A DNA stretch of 64,000 bases from Devosia sp. Root413D1 (GTDB lineage Bacteria > Pseudomonadota > Alphaproteobacteria > Rhizobiales > Devosiaceae): contig NZ_LMEA01000009.1 of the NCBI RefSeq assembly GCF_001425235.1, forward strand, positions 480,327 to 544,326. The letters run 5' to 3'. The position numbers and the translations under genes were made by a program. Positions 44,967 through 55,046 of the stretch are shown piece by piece. Numbering within the stretch: the stretch's first letter is position 1; each line of letters opens with the position of its first letter. The notes under the pieces are model-generated. The model ran no database searches. It was given only the letters and a program-made list of their open reading frames with translations, and was not told the origin of the DNA.

Positions 44967-44984
44967 TGAATTGAATTCAATTCA
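44967..44984. promoter_or_regulatory. 18-bp palindromic operator for the TetR regulator
   Basis: TGAATTGAATTCAATTCA is a perfect palindrome 19 bases before the TetR ATG. TTGACA at 44946-44951 is a good -35 box, which puts the palindrome over the -10 region: the expected place for autorepression. Confidence 0.75.
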
Positions 44985-45003
44985 AGATTGGGAGCGCCCG
45001 TGA

Positions 45004-45576
45004 ATGACCAACACCCGCCAAAACCTCATCGCCGCTGCCCAGGCCGAGCTCATCGCCGGGCACGGCCACCTCGAGATGCAGGCGGTCGCCAGGCGGGCCA
45101 AGGTCTCGGTCGGGCTCGCTTACCACCACTTCGGCTCGAAGAGCGGGCTGATCGCGGCGGTGGTGGAAGCATTCTACGCCGAGCTGAATGCCGCGGCTTT
45201 CGACAATGCCGAGTTTCCCATCGGCAACTGGGCCGAGCGTGAAAAGGCGCGCATCGGTGCCTACGTGGCGTTCCACTACGCCCACCCGTTTGCGCCCCTG
45301 GTGATCGGCGCGCTGAGCCGGTCGCCTGAGGTGCTCGATGTCGAGACAGCTTTCACCAACCAGACCCTCACGGGCGGCGAAGCCATGATCCGGGCGGCGC
45401 AGCACGATGGCATCGTTCGGCCGGACCTCGACCCCGCGTTGACCATCGCCTTGATGAGCGGCGGCATCCGGCAGGCGATGCTCGGCGCCCTGACGCGGGA
45501 GGATCGGCCCACCCCAGACGCGCTCACCGAAGCGATCTGGAGCTTCATGGCCGCGGCGCTGCGCCCGGCCAGCTGA
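45004..45576 (+). CDS. TetR-family transcriptional regulator
   Basis: 190 residues. The N-terminal helix-turn-helix is canonical: [21 protein letters not shown] then [24 protein letters not shown]. The C-terminal ligand domain is unassigned. A perfect palindrome overlaps its promoter. The stop is 16 bases from the fabA-like gene, so both are one operon and the regulator likely controls that dehydratase in response to an acyl compound. Confidence 0.9.
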   Translation: MTNTRQNLIAAAQAELIAGHGHLEMQAVARRAKVSVGLAYHHFGSKSGLIAAVVEAFYAELNAAAFDNAEFPIGNWAEREKARIGAYVAFHYAHPFAPLVIGALSRSPEVLDVETAFTNQTLTGGEAMIRAAQHDGIVRPDLDPALTIALMSGGIRQAMLGALTREDRPTPDALTEAIWSFMAAALRPAS

Positions 45577-45592
45577 CCGCGAGAGATCCATC

Positions 45593-46129
45593 ATGCCGAC
45601 GCCGCTCGACTTTCACCGCCCGCAGCCCGCCTACGACCGCAGCGAACTGCTCCGCTCGTCCGCCGGCGGCTATTTCGGTCCCGGCAATGCCCAATTGCCG
45701 GCGCCGCCGATGCTGATGATGGACCGCATCACCGCCATCAGCCACGATGGTGGCGCCTACGGCAAAGGTCACGTCATTGGTGAGCTGGCGATCACCCCCG
45801 AGCTCTGGTTCTTCGCCTGCCACTTTCCCGGTGATCCGGTGATGCCCGGGTGCCTCGGGCTCGACGCCATGTGGCAGATCATCGGTTTCTGGCTGGGCTG
45901 GTCGGGGCTGCCGGGCAAGGGCCGAGCGGTCGGTGTCGGCGAGATGAAGTTCCGCGGCCAGATCACCCCTGAGACGCGCCTCGTCCGTTACGAGGTCAGC
46001 ATCCGCCAGGTTCGGCGCGGAAGGCTGCCGATCGGTGTCGCCGATGGCAGCGTCTATGCCGACGAGTCTTGCGTCTATGTCGCGAGGGACATGCGCGTCA
46101 CCCTGATCGGCGGCACCACGTCCGAATAG
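45593..46129 (+). CDS. fabA: FabA-type 3-hydroxyacyl-ACP dehydratase/isomerase
   Basis: 178 residues, the usual FabA length. [28 protein letters not shown], the active-site His in [23 protein letters not shown] with the second catalytic Asp, and [12 protein letters not shown] are all present. FabA makes trans-2-decenoyl-ACP and isomerises it to the cis-3 form for unsaturated fatty acids. In many alphaproteobacteria it is paired with fabB; here its partner is a TetR regulator. Confidence 0.9.
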   Translation: MPTPLDFHRPQPAYDRSELLRSSAGGYFGPGNAQLPAPPMLMMDRITAISHDGGAYGKGHVIGELAITPELWFFACHFPGDPVMPGCLGLDAMWQIIGFWLGWSGLPGKGRAVGVGEMKFRGQITPETRLVRYEVSIRQVRRGRLPIGVADGSVYADESCVYVARDMRVTLIGGTTSE

Positions 46130-46212
46130 CCACGGCGGCGGTTCTGGTCCCCGGCATTGTCTCGCTGCCGTCTCAGAGGCAGGGTAGGCGGACAGGCGCC
46201 AACCAGCCCTTA

Positions 46213-46287
46213 GGTCCCCTCCCCGCAAGGGGGCGACAGCCTCGATGCCAGTGTCTTGGTCTCCCTCCCTTACGGGGAGGGGTGGGG
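46213..46287. repeat. GC-rich palindromic element after fabA
   Basis: CCCCTCCCCGCAAGGGG at the left and CCTCCCTTACGGGGAGGGG at the right, inverted around a 36-base centre. It lies between convergent genes. Confidence 0.65.
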
Positions 46288-46348
46288 CACACGCACCGGC
46301 ACACGTTGATTCCATCGTCGTCAGCCACACCTGACGAGCCCGCGAACC

Positions 46349-46807
46349 CTAAGTCGCCTCGAGCTTCGCCCGCACGCTGTCGCGCATCCTGGCCATGCGC
46401 TGCTGCATCTCCATCACCCCGTCGATATCCTCACCGCTGGCCAGCGCCAGTTCCACCGCGGCCATTTGGCCGTCGGCCTTGAGGGCGAGCCCGGCCTCGG
46501 TGATCTCGATATCGAGCACGCGCTCGTCGTCCCTGTTGCGGGTGCGCTTCACCAGTCCCGCCGCCTCGAGCTTCTTGAGCAGTGGCGTCAGCGTGTTCGA
46601 TTCCAGCATCACCAGGTCGGTGAGTGCCTTCATCGTGATCTTGCCGTTTTCCCACAGCACCATCATCACCACGAATTGCGGGTAAGTGAGGCCGAGCTTG
46701 TCCAGCATCGGCCGGTAGAACCGGCTGAAGGCGTGGCTCAGCGAATAGGCTGAGAAGCACAGCAGCAGATCGAGCTTCAACTGCTCGGCGATCGCTTTCT
46801 TGTCCAT
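46349..46807 (-). CDS. OhrR-like MarR regulator
   Basis: 152 residues. LDLLLCFSAYSLSHAFSRFYRPML and LTYPQFVVMMVLWE closely follow the OhrR pattern, including the N-terminal Cys (residue 17) that senses organic peroxides in OhrR. The wing DDERVLDIEITEAG is normal. The divergent gene is an alpha/beta hydrolase, not Ohr, so the signal or target may differ from classical OhrR. Confidence 0.88.
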   Translation of the reverse strand: MDKKAIAEQLKLDLLLCFSAYSLSHAFSRFYRPMLDKLGLTYPQFVVMMVLWENGKITMKALTDLVMLESNTLTPLLKKLEAAGLVKRTRNRDDERVLDIEITEAGLALKADGQMAAVELALASGEDIDGVMEMQQRMARMRDSVRAKLEAT

Positions 46808-46843
46808 CGGATGTCTCCAGTCGTGCCTTCTATATAGAGCGTA

Positions 46844-46929
46844 TGCGATCTAATCGCAAGCGATCAATGCATGGCAGCCATGCAGGATCATGCGTTGTCC
46901 GAAATTCAATCGCGTGCGATTTAATCGTC
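46844..46929. promoter_or_regulatory. operators between OhrR-like gene and hydrolase
   Basis: TGCGAT-CTA-ATCGCA at 46844-46858 is a perfect inverted repeat, and TGCGAT-TTA-ATCGTCA at 46915-46930 is a second, nearly identical copy. A separate 17-base perfect palindrome, TGCATGGCAGCCATGCA, lies between them at 46868-46884. Confidence 0.7.
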
Positions 46930-46968
46930 ATCGCAATGACGCGACCGACTTTCAAACGGGAGATTGAA

Positions 46969-47802
46969 ATGACCGCGAACCTCGAAACCTCAGCAGCCTT
47001 TGCCGCCGCCAATGCCGCAAAGAGCAAGACTGCCCTGTTCATCACCGGCGCCTGGATGCACACCTCGAGCTGGGACAAGCTGCGCTCGGTGTTCGAAGCC
47101 GCCGGCTACAAGACCCTGGCTCCGGCCTGGCCCTACCTCGAAGGCAACCCGGCCGAGCTTCGCGCCCACCCCGACAAGCGGCTGGGCGGCCTGACCTTCA
47201 AGAAGATCGTCGATCACTATGCGTCGATCATCGACGGCCTCGACGAACAGCCGGTCATCATCGGCCACTCGATGGGCGGCCTCATCACCCAGCTGCTGCT
47301 CGATCGCGGCTACGGCATCGCCGGTATCGCCATGGATCCCGGTCCGATTGCCGGTGCGTTGCCCGGCCCGGTCTCGCTGCTCGCCGCCCTGCCGCCGATC
47401 TTCGCCGGCCCAGGCAATAGCCAGACGATTACCCGCGAGGGCTTTGCCAAGAACTTCGCCAACACTCTGACTGCCGCCGACCAGCAGATCGCCTATGACG
47501 ATTACGTCGTGCCCACCCCGACCAACATCTTCTACCAGGCCGCCGGCATGTTCGGCACCGCGGTGAAGGTGAAGGCGCGGAAGCAACCTCTGCTGGTGAT
47601 CTCGGCCGAACACGACCGCACCGTCACTCCATATCTCGCCAAGGCGATCTTCAACATCCAGAAGAAGTCCCCGGCCCGCACCGATTTCCACCAGTTCGCC
47701 GATCGCTCGCACTTCCTCGCCGGCGAGAAGGGCTGGGAAGAAGTCGCCCACTACGCCCTCGACTGGGCCAACGAAGTCACCGCGGCTCCGTCTATCCACT
47801 GA
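46969..47802 (+). CDS. alpha/beta hydrolase
   Basis: 277 residues from the ATG at 46969 with GGGAGA upstream. ALFITGAWMHTSSWDKLRSVF, VIIGHSMGGLITQLL (nucleophile Ser in GHSMG), PLLVISAEHDRTVTP (Asp) and FADRSHFL (His) complete the catalytic triad. It resembles signalling-type hydrolases of unknown substrate. The divergent OhrR-like regulator with two operator copies suggests peroxide- or quinone-induced expression. Confidence 0.85.
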   Translation: MTANLETSAAFAAANAAKSKTALFITGAWMHTSSWDKLRSVFEAAGYKTLAPAWPYLEGNPAELRAHPDKRLGGLTFKKIVDHYASIIDGLDEQPVIIGHSMGGLITQLLLDRGYGIAGIAMDPGPIAGALPGPVSLLAALPPIFAGPGNSQTITREGFAKNFANTLTAADQQIAYDDYVVPTPTNIFYQAAGMFGTAVKVKARKQPLLVISAEHDRTVTPYLAKAIFNIQKKSPARTDFHQFADRSHFLAGEKGWEEVAHYALDWANEVTAAPSIH

Positions 47803-47820
47803 GTGTTCGGTGGCTCCCTT

Positions 47821-47847
47821 ATCCTCCCCCGCCACGCGGGGGAGGAT
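47821..47847. repeat. 12-bp stem GC-rich hairpin
   Basis: ATCCTCCCCCGC and GCGGGGGAGGAT as perfect arms around CAC, 18 bases after the hydrolase stop. It may terminate that transcript. Confidence 0.6.
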
Positions 47848-47962
47848 CACCGACAGAGCGGCACTCGCCACACCTCGCCCATTCCCCCAAGCCGGGGAAT
47901 CTCGTACCCATCGAACTACGCCCCACGGACGAGGTATCGCCCTGGGGGCAGGGGAGGGGAAG

Positions 47963-48550
47963 TTGATCCGCCGGACCACCCGTATTGCAGCTGCCGCCCT
48001 GGCGCTTGCCGCTCTCGCGGCCTGTTCCTCGATTCCCCTCGGCACTGCCGCCAAGCTTCGCGGCCTCGACTACCTCAACGACGATGTCGCGAACCTGCTG
48101 CTGGCCTTCGACCTGCCCCCCTCGCTCGAGCCGGTGCAGGGCGCCTCCACCATCGGCTTCGACATCACCACGCCATCGAGTGGCGAGCGCCACATCAAGG
48201 CGACGCTGGTCGCGGCCGATGCCGGTGATCTCGCCGGCACGCTCCCGCCACCCACCGGCGAGCGCAACTACTACCTGTTCGGCTTCTCCGACCCCGACAA
48301 GCAGGCGATCCGCGAAGCCCAGGCCTGGGCCAAAACCCTGCCCGCCGGCAACAATGCGCTGTCCATCTCGCTGAGCCCAAAACTCTGCCGCACCGAGCCG
48401 ATCGATCCGGCCAAAACCACCATCTCCGCCCTCATCGCGCTGCCTGGTGTCCCCGGTCTCGCCCCGCTGCTCAGCAACCAGCCGCTCTCGAGTGTCCTCG
48501 CCAGCGCCCCGATCAAGGATGTCCCGCCTTGTACCGGCCATTCGGGGTAG
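47963..48550 (+). CDS. putative lipoprotein of unknown function
   Basis: 195 residues from a TTG at 47963 with a strong GGGGAGGGGA just before it. The signal helix RIAAAALALAALAACSS contains a lipobox (LAAC), so the mature protein should be lipid-anchored. The rest has ITTPSSGERHIKATLV and two further Cys (LCRTEP, PPCTG). No family recognised. Confidence 0.65.
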   Translation: MIRRTTRIAAAALALAALAACSSIPLGTAAKLRGLDYLNDDVANLLLAFDLPPSLEPVQGASTIGFDITTPSSGERHIKATLVAADAGDLAGTLPPPTGERNYYLFGFSDPDKQAIREAQAWAKTLPAGNNALSISLSPKLCRTEPIDPAKTTISALIALPGVPGLAPLLSNQPLSSVLASAPIKDVPPCTGHSG

Positions 48551-48573
48551 AGCGTTACTGCGCGTGAAGCAGT

Positions 48574-49488
48574 TCAGCCGGGCGTTTCAGACATCTGGCC
48601 TCGATAGCGCAGCGCCTCGACGAAGGCGGTGAAGGCCGGCGAAGGCTGGCGGCGGTTGGGGTAATACAGATGAAAGCCCTGCCAGAGCGGTGACCAGTCG
48701 GCCAGCACCTCGACCAGCTCGCCACTCTCGATGTACCTGCGCGCCATGAACTCCGGCACGTTGCCGAGCCCATGCCCGTCGAGCGCCGCGTCCAGCACTG
48801 GCAGGATGGAGTTGAAGATCAACTGTCCTTCCACCCGCACGTTGAGCTCGCGGCCGTCCTTCCTGAACTCCCAGGCATAGAGGCTGCCGGCACTGGTCAG
48901 CCTGAGGTTGATGCACTGGTGCCTGGTGAGCTCGTGCGGCGTCAATGGTGGCGGGCGCCGCTCGAAATATTCAGGCGTCGCCACCACGCTGAACCGCCAG
49001 TCCGGACCGATCCGCACCGCGATCATGTCCTTGGACAGCGCCTCGCCCAGTCGCACCCCGGCATCGAGCCGCTGCTCGACGATATCGACAAAGCCGTTCT
49101 GGATTGCCAGTTCCACCGTGATGTCGGGGTACTGCCGAAGGAAGGTCCTCAGCATCGGTCGGAACACCGACGCCACCACCGAGTCGCCGCACGAGACCCG
49201 GATGGTGCCGGCCGGCCGGTCGCGCAGCTCGCTGAGCGCCGCGATCTCCGCTTCGATCTGTTCGAAATGCGGCCCGACCGAGTTTACCAGCCGCTGCCCC
49301 GCCTCGGTCGGCGACACACTGCGCGTCGTCCGCGACAACAGCCGCAGACCCAGCCGCGCTTCCAGCCCCTTCACCGAATGGCTGAGCGCCGACGGCGTCA
49401 CTCCCAGTTTCGCCGCCGCCCGGGTAAAGCTCTGCTCCCGCGCCACGGCGAGAAAGGCCTGAATGTCATCGATTGGGCTGCGCGCCAT
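48574..49488 (-). CDS. LysR-family transcriptional regulator
   Basis: 304 residues. [36 protein letters not shown] is the LysR helix-turn-helix, followed by a complete effector domain ([15 protein letters not shown] to the C-terminus). It diverges from the cupin, dehydrogenase and aldo-keto reductase genes, its probable targets. ATTATTCATCCTAAT at about 49516-49530 has the T-N11-A pattern of LysR sites. Confidence 0.92.
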   Translation of the reverse strand: MARSPIDDIQAFLAVAREQSFTRAAAKLGVTPSALSHSVKGLEARLGLRLLSRTTRSVSPTEAGQRLVNSVGPHFEQIEAEIAALSELRDRPAGTIRVSCGDSVVASVFRPMLRTFLRQYPDITVELAIQNGFVDIVEQRLDAGVRLGEALSKDMIAVRIGPDWRFSVVATPEYFERRPPPLTPHELTRHQCINLRLTSAGSLYAWEFRKDGRELNVRVEGQLIFNSILPVLDAALDGHGLGNVPEFMARRYIESGELVEVLADWSPLWQGFHLYYPNRRQPSPAFTAFVEALRYRGQMSETPG

Positions 49489-49583
49489 TGCTGAGCCGTG
49501 CTCACAACTTCATGGAGATTATTCATCCTAATCGACGGTCGGGCCGCTGGCTACATTGGCCCGTCAGCAAGGAGTGCACTGCC

Positions 49584-49988
49584 ATGGAGATCTATCGCGC
49601 CGGCAGCCGGCCCTCGGGCAAGGGACCGACCGACTGGTTCACCGGAACGGTCCGGATCGATCCGCTGTTCAATCCGGCCGCGCCCGATCGCGTACAGGGC
49701 GCCAGCGTCACCTTCGAGCCCGGCGCCCGCACCAACTGGCACACCCATCCGCTCGGCCAGACCCTGGTGGTCACGCACGGCGCCGGTCGGGTGCAGCGCT
49801 GGGGCGGCCCGGTCGAAGACATCCGCCCCGGCGATGTCGTCTGTTTCGCCCCCGGCGAGAAGCATTGGCATGGTGCCGCCCCGCAAACCGCCATGACCCA
49901 TCTCGCCACCCAGGAGGTGGCGAACGGCAAAGTCGTCGACTGGCTCGAGCCCGTCACCGAAGCCCAGTACGCGGCGACGACGCGGTAG
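49584..49988 (+). CDS. small cupin-domain protein
   Basis: 134 residues from the ATG at 49584, AAGGAG upstream. [22 protein letters not shown] and [13 protein letters not shown] give the two cupin metal motifs. Related cupins are often found with reductases under LysR control. First gene of the likely cupin-ADH-AKR operon. Confidence 0.88.
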   Translation: MEIYRAGSRPSGKGPTDWFTGTVRIDPLFNPAAPDRVQGASVTFEPGARTNWHTHPLGQTLVVTHGAGRVQRWGGPVEDIRPGDVVCFAPGEKHWHGAAPQTAMTHLATQEVANGKVVDWLEPVTEAQYAATTR

Positions 49989-50020
49989 CCCTGGCCCCCG
50001 ATTTCCGAAGGACCCCGATC

Positions 50021-51037
50021 ATGCTCGCCACCATCCTCCACGCTCCGGGCGATGTCCGCGTTGAACAGCGCGACGAACCGAAAATCCTCAAACCCACCGA
50101 TGCGATCATCCGCCTCTCGGCCACCTGCATCTGTGGCTCCGACCTCTGGCCGTTCCGCGGCGCCAACGAGGTTACTTCGCCCATGGCCATGGGCCATGAA
50201 TATTGCGGCGTGGTGGTCGAGGTCGGCAGCGAGGTGAGGACCGTGCGGCCGGGCCAGTTCGTCGTCGGCTCGTTCGTCCTCTCCGACAATACCTGCCCGC
50301 ACTGCCGGCATGGCTTCCAGTCCTCCTGCGAACAGCGCGAGTTCATGACCGGCGGCCAGGCCGAGTTGGCGCGCGTGCCGCTCGCCGATGGTACGCTGAT
50401 CGCCACTGCCGAGATGCCCCCCGACGACCTGATCCCGAGCCTCCTCGCCGCCTCCGACGTGCTCGGCACCGGCTGGTATGCGGCTGATGCCGCCCGCGTG
50501 CAGGCCGGCTCGACCGTGGTCGTCGTCGGCGATGGGGCGGTAGGGCTGATGGGGGTGCTGGCGGCAAAACAACTCGGCGCCGACCGCATCATCGCCATGA
50601 GCCGACACAGGTCGCGGCAGGATCTGGCGCTCGACTACGGCGCCACCGATATCGTCGCCGAGCGCGGCGAAGCCGGCGTGGCGCGGGTCCGCGAGCTCAC
50701 CCAGCGCATTGGCGCCGACGCCGTACTGGAATGCGTCGGCACGCAGCAATCGATGCAGACGGCCATCGACTGCGCCCGCCCGGGCTCGATGATCGGTTAT
50801 GTCGGCGTCCCGCACGGCGTGACCTTCGACGGCCAGTCGCTGTTCTTCGCGCAGCGCGGCATGATTGGCGGACCGGCCCCGGTGCGCCGCTTCCTGCCGC
50901 AGCTGATGGAGCTGATCCTCACCCGCAGGATCAACCCCGGAAGAGTGTTCGACCTTGAACTACCGCTCCGCGATGCCGCTCAGGGCTATCGCGCCATGGA
51001 CGAGCGCCGCGCCATCAAGACGCTGCTCCGTCCGTAA
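50021..51037 (+). CDS. zinc-dependent alcohol dehydrogenase (MDR family)
   Basis: 338 residues from the ATG at 50021. Catalytic zinc site CICGSDLWPFRG with GHEYCGVVVEVG, structural zinc cysteines in NTCPHCRHGFQSSCEQ, and the NAD(P)-binding VVVVGDGAVGLMGVLAA. Substrate not assignable. It lies 32 bases after the cupin gene. Confidence 0.92.
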   Translation: MLATILHAPGDVRVEQRDEPKILKPTDAIIRLSATCICGSDLWPFRGANEVTSPMAMGHEYCGVVVEVGSEVRTVRPGQFVVGSFVLSDNTCPHCRHGFQSSCEQREFMTGGQAELARVPLADGTLIATAEMPPDDLIPSLLAASDVLGTGWYAADAARVQAGSTVVVVGDGAVGLMGVLAAKQLGADRIIAMSRHRSRQDLALDYGATDIVAERGEAGVARVRELTQRIGADAVLECVGTQQSMQTAIDCARPGSMIGYVGVPHGVTFDGQSLFFAQRGMIGGPAPVRRFLPQLMELILTRRINPGRVFDLELPLRDAAQGYRAMDERRAIKTLLRP

Positions 51038-52036
<999 letters not shown>

Positions 52037-52067
52037 CCGTTCCCGCCGCCTTTCGTCGGGGACCGGA

Positions 52068-52553
52068 CTACGGAACGATGATCTCCGCCCCGGTCTTCAC
52101 CCGATCCAGCGCCACCAGGGTGCGAAAGCTCGCCACCGCCTCGTTCTGTGCGAACAGCCGCCGCGTCGTCGCCTCGTAGCTCACCATGTCGGGCACGACG
52201 ATGATCAGGACGAAACTGGTGCCGCCGGTGACGTAGTAGCACTGCTGCACTTCCGGCGCGTCGCGGAACAACGTCTTCGCCGTATCCACCGTCTGCAGCC
52301 GCTCGTTGCCGAGGTGCACTTCGACGATCGCCGTGATTCCCATTGCCACAGCGCCTGTATCGAGCACTGCGACGTTCTTCTCGATCACCCCCGCCGCTTC
52401 CATCGCCGCGATCCGGCGCTGCACCGCCGCCGCGGAGAGGTTCACCGCCTCGGCAATGCTGCGCTGCGGGGTCTTGTTGTCGCGCTGGATGATCCTCAGG
52501 ATGGCGCGATCGAAACTGTCGAGCTTGCGGGCCGGAACTTTGGCTTGGGTCAT
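52068..52553 (-). CDS. Lrp/AsnC-family regulator
   Basis: 161 residues from the ATG at 52553. LDSFDRAILRIIQRDNKTPQRSIAEAVNLSAAAVQRRI is the AsnC helix-turn-helix, followed by a complete RAM ligand domain (VEVHLGNE, CYYVTGGTSFVLIIVVPD). It diverges from an EamA exporter 91 bases away, typical of Lrp-type regulators and amino acid exporters. Confidence 0.92.
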   Translation of the reverse strand: MTQAKVPARKLDSFDRAILRIIQRDNKTPQRSIAEAVNLSAAAVQRRIAAMEAAGVIEKNVAVLDTGAVAMGITAIVEVHLGNERLQTVDTAKTLFRDAPEVQQCYYVTGGTSFVLIIVVPDMVSYEATTRRLFAQNEAVASFRTLVALDRVKTGAEIIVP

Positions 52554-52644
52554 GGGTGAGTTTTTGTTGCATTTGGGGGCGCAATCAAGAGCGCAACGCT
52601 CGGCTGCCTGATGATATCCCTCGCGCAATTCTTGCGAGGCCAGT

Positions 52645-53625
52645 ATGAGCACCACCACCGCAGCACCGTCGGGCGCCTACCGGACCTCTCTCGGCCTCGC
52701 CTTCGGCGTCGGCGCCGGGGCGCTGTGGGGTCTGGTGTTCCTCGCTCCGGAACTGGTGCGCGGCTTCAGTCCGCTCGAGCTCGCTGCCGGGCGCTACCTC
52801 GCCTATGGCGTCATTTCCGCCCTGCTGATCCTGCCGCGCTGGCGCGCGCTCCGCCAAGTCCTCACCCACCGCGACTGGCTCTCGCTGTTCTGGCTCTCGC
52901 TGGCCGGCAACACGCTCTACTACATTCTCGTCGCCTCAGCGGTACAGCTCGGCAGCGTCGCCATGGCCTCGCTGGTCGTCGGCTTCCTGCCGGTCACCGT
53001 CACCCTTATCGGCAGCCGCGATCGCGGTGCCGTGCCGCTGCGTGCGCTGCTGCCTTCGCTGCTGCTCTGCGCGGCTGGTGCCCTCGCCATTGGCTGGCAG
53101 GCTATCGGCGCGACCACCGCCGGTACCGAGCTGCTTGGCCTCATCTGCGCCTTCGGGGCGCTCGCCTCGTGGACCGCCTACGCGGTCGGCAACAGCCGCT
53201 GCCTCGCCCGGCTGCCGCATCTGTCGGCGCATGACTGGAGTCTCCTCACCGGGGTCGTCACCGGCGCCCAGGCCTTGCTGCTGGTGCCCCTCATCGCCCT
53301 GATCCAACCGCAGCACGCGCCGACCGAGTGGCTGCACTTCGCCGGCGTTTCCATCGGCGTCGCCATCCTGGCGTCGATCTGCGGCAACGCGTTGTGGAAC
53401 CGGATGAGCCGGCTGCTGCCGCTCACCCTGGTTGGGCAGATGATCGTGTTCGAGACGGTGTTCGCGCTGCTCTACGGCTTTCTGTGGGAGCAGCGCTGGC
53501 CGCAGCCGCTGGAACTGCTCGCCGGTGCCTTCGTCCTCGCCGGCGTGATATCGTGTCTCCGGGCGCATCGCGGTCACGGCGCCCCGGCCACGCACGCAGA
53601 CGCCGAGCAGCGGGCGACAGGCTGA
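52645..53625 (+). CDS. EamA/DMT-family transporter
   Basis: 326 residues, ten transmembrane helices in two EamA repeats (about residues 15-150 and 165-305). GALWGLVFLAPELV and LTLVGQMIVFETVFALLYGFLWEQ are family blocks. It probably exports an amino acid or metabolite under the divergent Lrp regulator. Confidence 0.88.
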   Translation: MSTTTAAPSGAYRTSLGLAFGVGAGALWGLVFLAPELVRGFSPLELAAGRYLAYGVISALLILPRWRALRQVLTHRDWLSLFWLSLAGNTLYYILVASAVQLGSVAMASLVVGFLPVTVTLIGSRDRGAVPLRALLPSLLLCAAGALAIGWQAIGATTAGTELLGLICAFGALASWTAYAVGNSRCLARLPHLSAHDWSLLTGVVTGAQALLLVPLIALIQPQHAPTEWLHFAGVSIGVAILASICGNALWNRMSRLLPLTLVGQMIVFETVFALLYGFLWEQRWPQPLELLAGAFVLAGVISCLRAHRGHGAPATHADAEQRATG

Positions 53626-53650
53626 GACCCGCCGCCCTCTGCTTGTCGTC

Positions 53651-54133
53651 CTACTTCAGCACAACGATGGCTTCGACCTCGAACAGCATCGGATCGATCG
53701 CCAGCTTGGGCACCGGCACCAGGGTCTGCGCCGGCAGCGTCTCGCCGAACATCGCCTTGACGGTCTCGGTCAGCACGCCGAGCTTCGACATGTCGTGGTC
53801 GACCACGAAGATCGTCAGCTTGGCCACCTGGTCCGGCGTCGCCCCGATCCCCTCCAGCGCCGCACCAAGATTGACATAGGCCTGCTTCACCTGCGCGGCG
53901 AAGTCTGGGGACAGACCGCCGGTGCTGTCCTGCCCGCCCTGTCCCGAGATATAGGCGATCCTCGCGCCCGCCGGCACGATCACCGCCGTGCTGTAGCCGT
54001 TCGGGGTGGGGTCGAACAGGTTCGGTGGATTGACGATGCTGAGCCTGGTTTCGTCCGCCATCGTTGCGGTGGATGCGCCTGCGGTCATGATGAATAGCCC
54101 TCCGATAAGCAGCTGGGTGAGTGTGCGTGACAT
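53651..54133 (-). CDS. RidA-family protein with a signal peptide
   Basis: 160 residues from the ATG at 54133. A signal peptide (TLTQLLIGGLFIMTAGASTATMA) precedes a RidA/YjgF domain: IAYISGQGGQDSTG, QVKQAYVNLGAALEGIGAT and FEVEAIVVLK. Cytoplasmic RidA deaminates reactive enamines; an exported version is less usual. It diverges from a TetR regulator across palindromic operators. Confidence 0.82.
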   Translation of the reverse strand: MSRTLTQLLIGGLFIMTAGASTATMADETRLSIVNPPNLFDPTPNGYSTAVIVPAGARIAYISGQGGQDSTGGLSPDFAAQVKQAYVNLGAALEGIGATPDQVAKLTIFVVDHDMSKLGVLTETVKAMFGETLPAQTLVPVPKLAIDPMLFEVEAIVVLK

Positions 54134-54215
54134 GGTGTTTCTCGTAGCTCCGCGGACCCGCGACAGGGTCGCGGCCGACAGGGGTTGAGCGTTGATCGAT
54201 TTCGCCGTACGTCTG

Positions 54216-54259
54216 ACTCGTACAGTGTACGAGTGTTTGACATCGTACGATGTACGAGT
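54216..54259. promoter_or_regulatory. tandem TetR operators
   Basis: ACTCGTAC-AGT-GTACGAGT at 54216-54234 is a perfect inverted repeat, and CATCGTAC-GAT-GTACGAGT at 54241-54259 repeats it with changes in the left arm. Spacing is 25 bases, the same face of the helix within about half a turn. TTGACA at 54237-54242 may be a -35 box. Confidence 0.75.
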
Positions 54260-54323
54260 CAATCGGGCAGGGTCGACATTTGTCGTCGGGCTCGCCTAGA
54301 TCGACGCCGACAGCGAGGACCAC

Positions 54324-55001
54324 ATGCCAGCCAAACCCAGTGGCGCCCCACAGAGGCGCTCCCGCAACACCGGCGCAGCGACCGCCTCGGGCGGCCCGCC
54401 GCTCTCGCTGGAGCGCATCATCGCCACGGCCGTGGAGTTGCTTGATACCCAGGGGGTTGATGGCCTGTCGATGCGCCGGCTGGCCGATCGGCTTGGCGCC
54501 GGCGCTATGAGCCTCTATTGGCATGTGGGGAACAAGGAGGAGGTGTTCGACCTCGCGTTAGACGCCGTCCTCGCCTACCACCCGCCTGAAGCTGAAGCCC
54601 ATGGCTGGCGCGCCAATGTCGTCCACATGCTCGAGGATTGGCGCGCCGCCATGCTGCGCCATCCCTGGTCGGCCGCGCTGTTGCCGCGCCGCGCCCTCGG
54701 GCCGAGCATGCTGGGGCGCCTCGAACTGCTGAGCCAGACCCTGTCGCGCGCCGGCGTTGCCGATGCCGACCTGAACGTCGCGATCTGGTCGGTGTGGAAC
54801 TACGTGATGGGCGCCACCATCACCCGCGGCAGCTTCGACCGCTCCCCCGATGACCTCGCTGCGGCGCAACGCCGTCTCACCGAGCTCGGCGAGCGCTACC
54901 CCAGCATCGACCGCTCCCGCCTGCTGCTCGACAGCGATTGGGACGGCGCCTTCAAGAAAGGCCTCGACCTGTTGCTCGATGGGCTGACCCCGAAGCGGTG
55001 A
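54324..55001 (+). CDS. TetR-family regulator (TetR_C type)
   Basis: 225 residues. After a basic tail, LERIIATAVELLDTQGVDGLSMRRLADRLGAGAMSLYWHVGNKEEVFDLALD gives the helix-turn-helix in the form seen in tetracycline-repressor-like proteins, followed by a TetR_C-like domain. Divergent from the RidA gene, with tandem operators in between. Confidence 0.9.
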   Translation: MPAKPSGAPQRRSRNTGAATASGGPPLSLERIIATAVELLDTQGVDGLSMRRLADRLGAGAMSLYWHVGNKEEVFDLALDAVLAYHPPEAEAHGWRANVVHMLEDWRAAMLRHPWSAALLPRRALGPSMLGRLELLSQTLSRAGVADADLNVAIWSVWNYVMGATITRGSFDRSPDDLAAAQRRLTELGERYPSIDRSRLLLDSDWDGAFKKGLDLLLDGLTPKR

Positions 55002-55010
55002 GGGGCCGAC

Positions 55011-55044
55011 TTGACTTCAATTCGATGATTAGCTAATCATCGAA
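55011..55044 (+). promoter_or_regulatory. promoter with 24-bp palindrome, SdpR-like gene
   Basis: TTGACT (-35, 55011-55016) and TAATCA (-10, 55034-55039) with a 17-base spacer. A perfect 24-base palindrome, half-site TTCGATGATTAG, covers 55021-55044. The expected transcript start falls at about the ATG itself. Confidence 0.6.
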
Positions 55045-55046
55045 TC

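Noticed and set aside
47810-47962. Upstream extension of the lipoprotein gene through the hairpin at 47821.
   Set aside because: The extension reads through a palindromic repeat and lacks a signal; the TTG at 47963 has a strong ribosome site right before the signal peptide.
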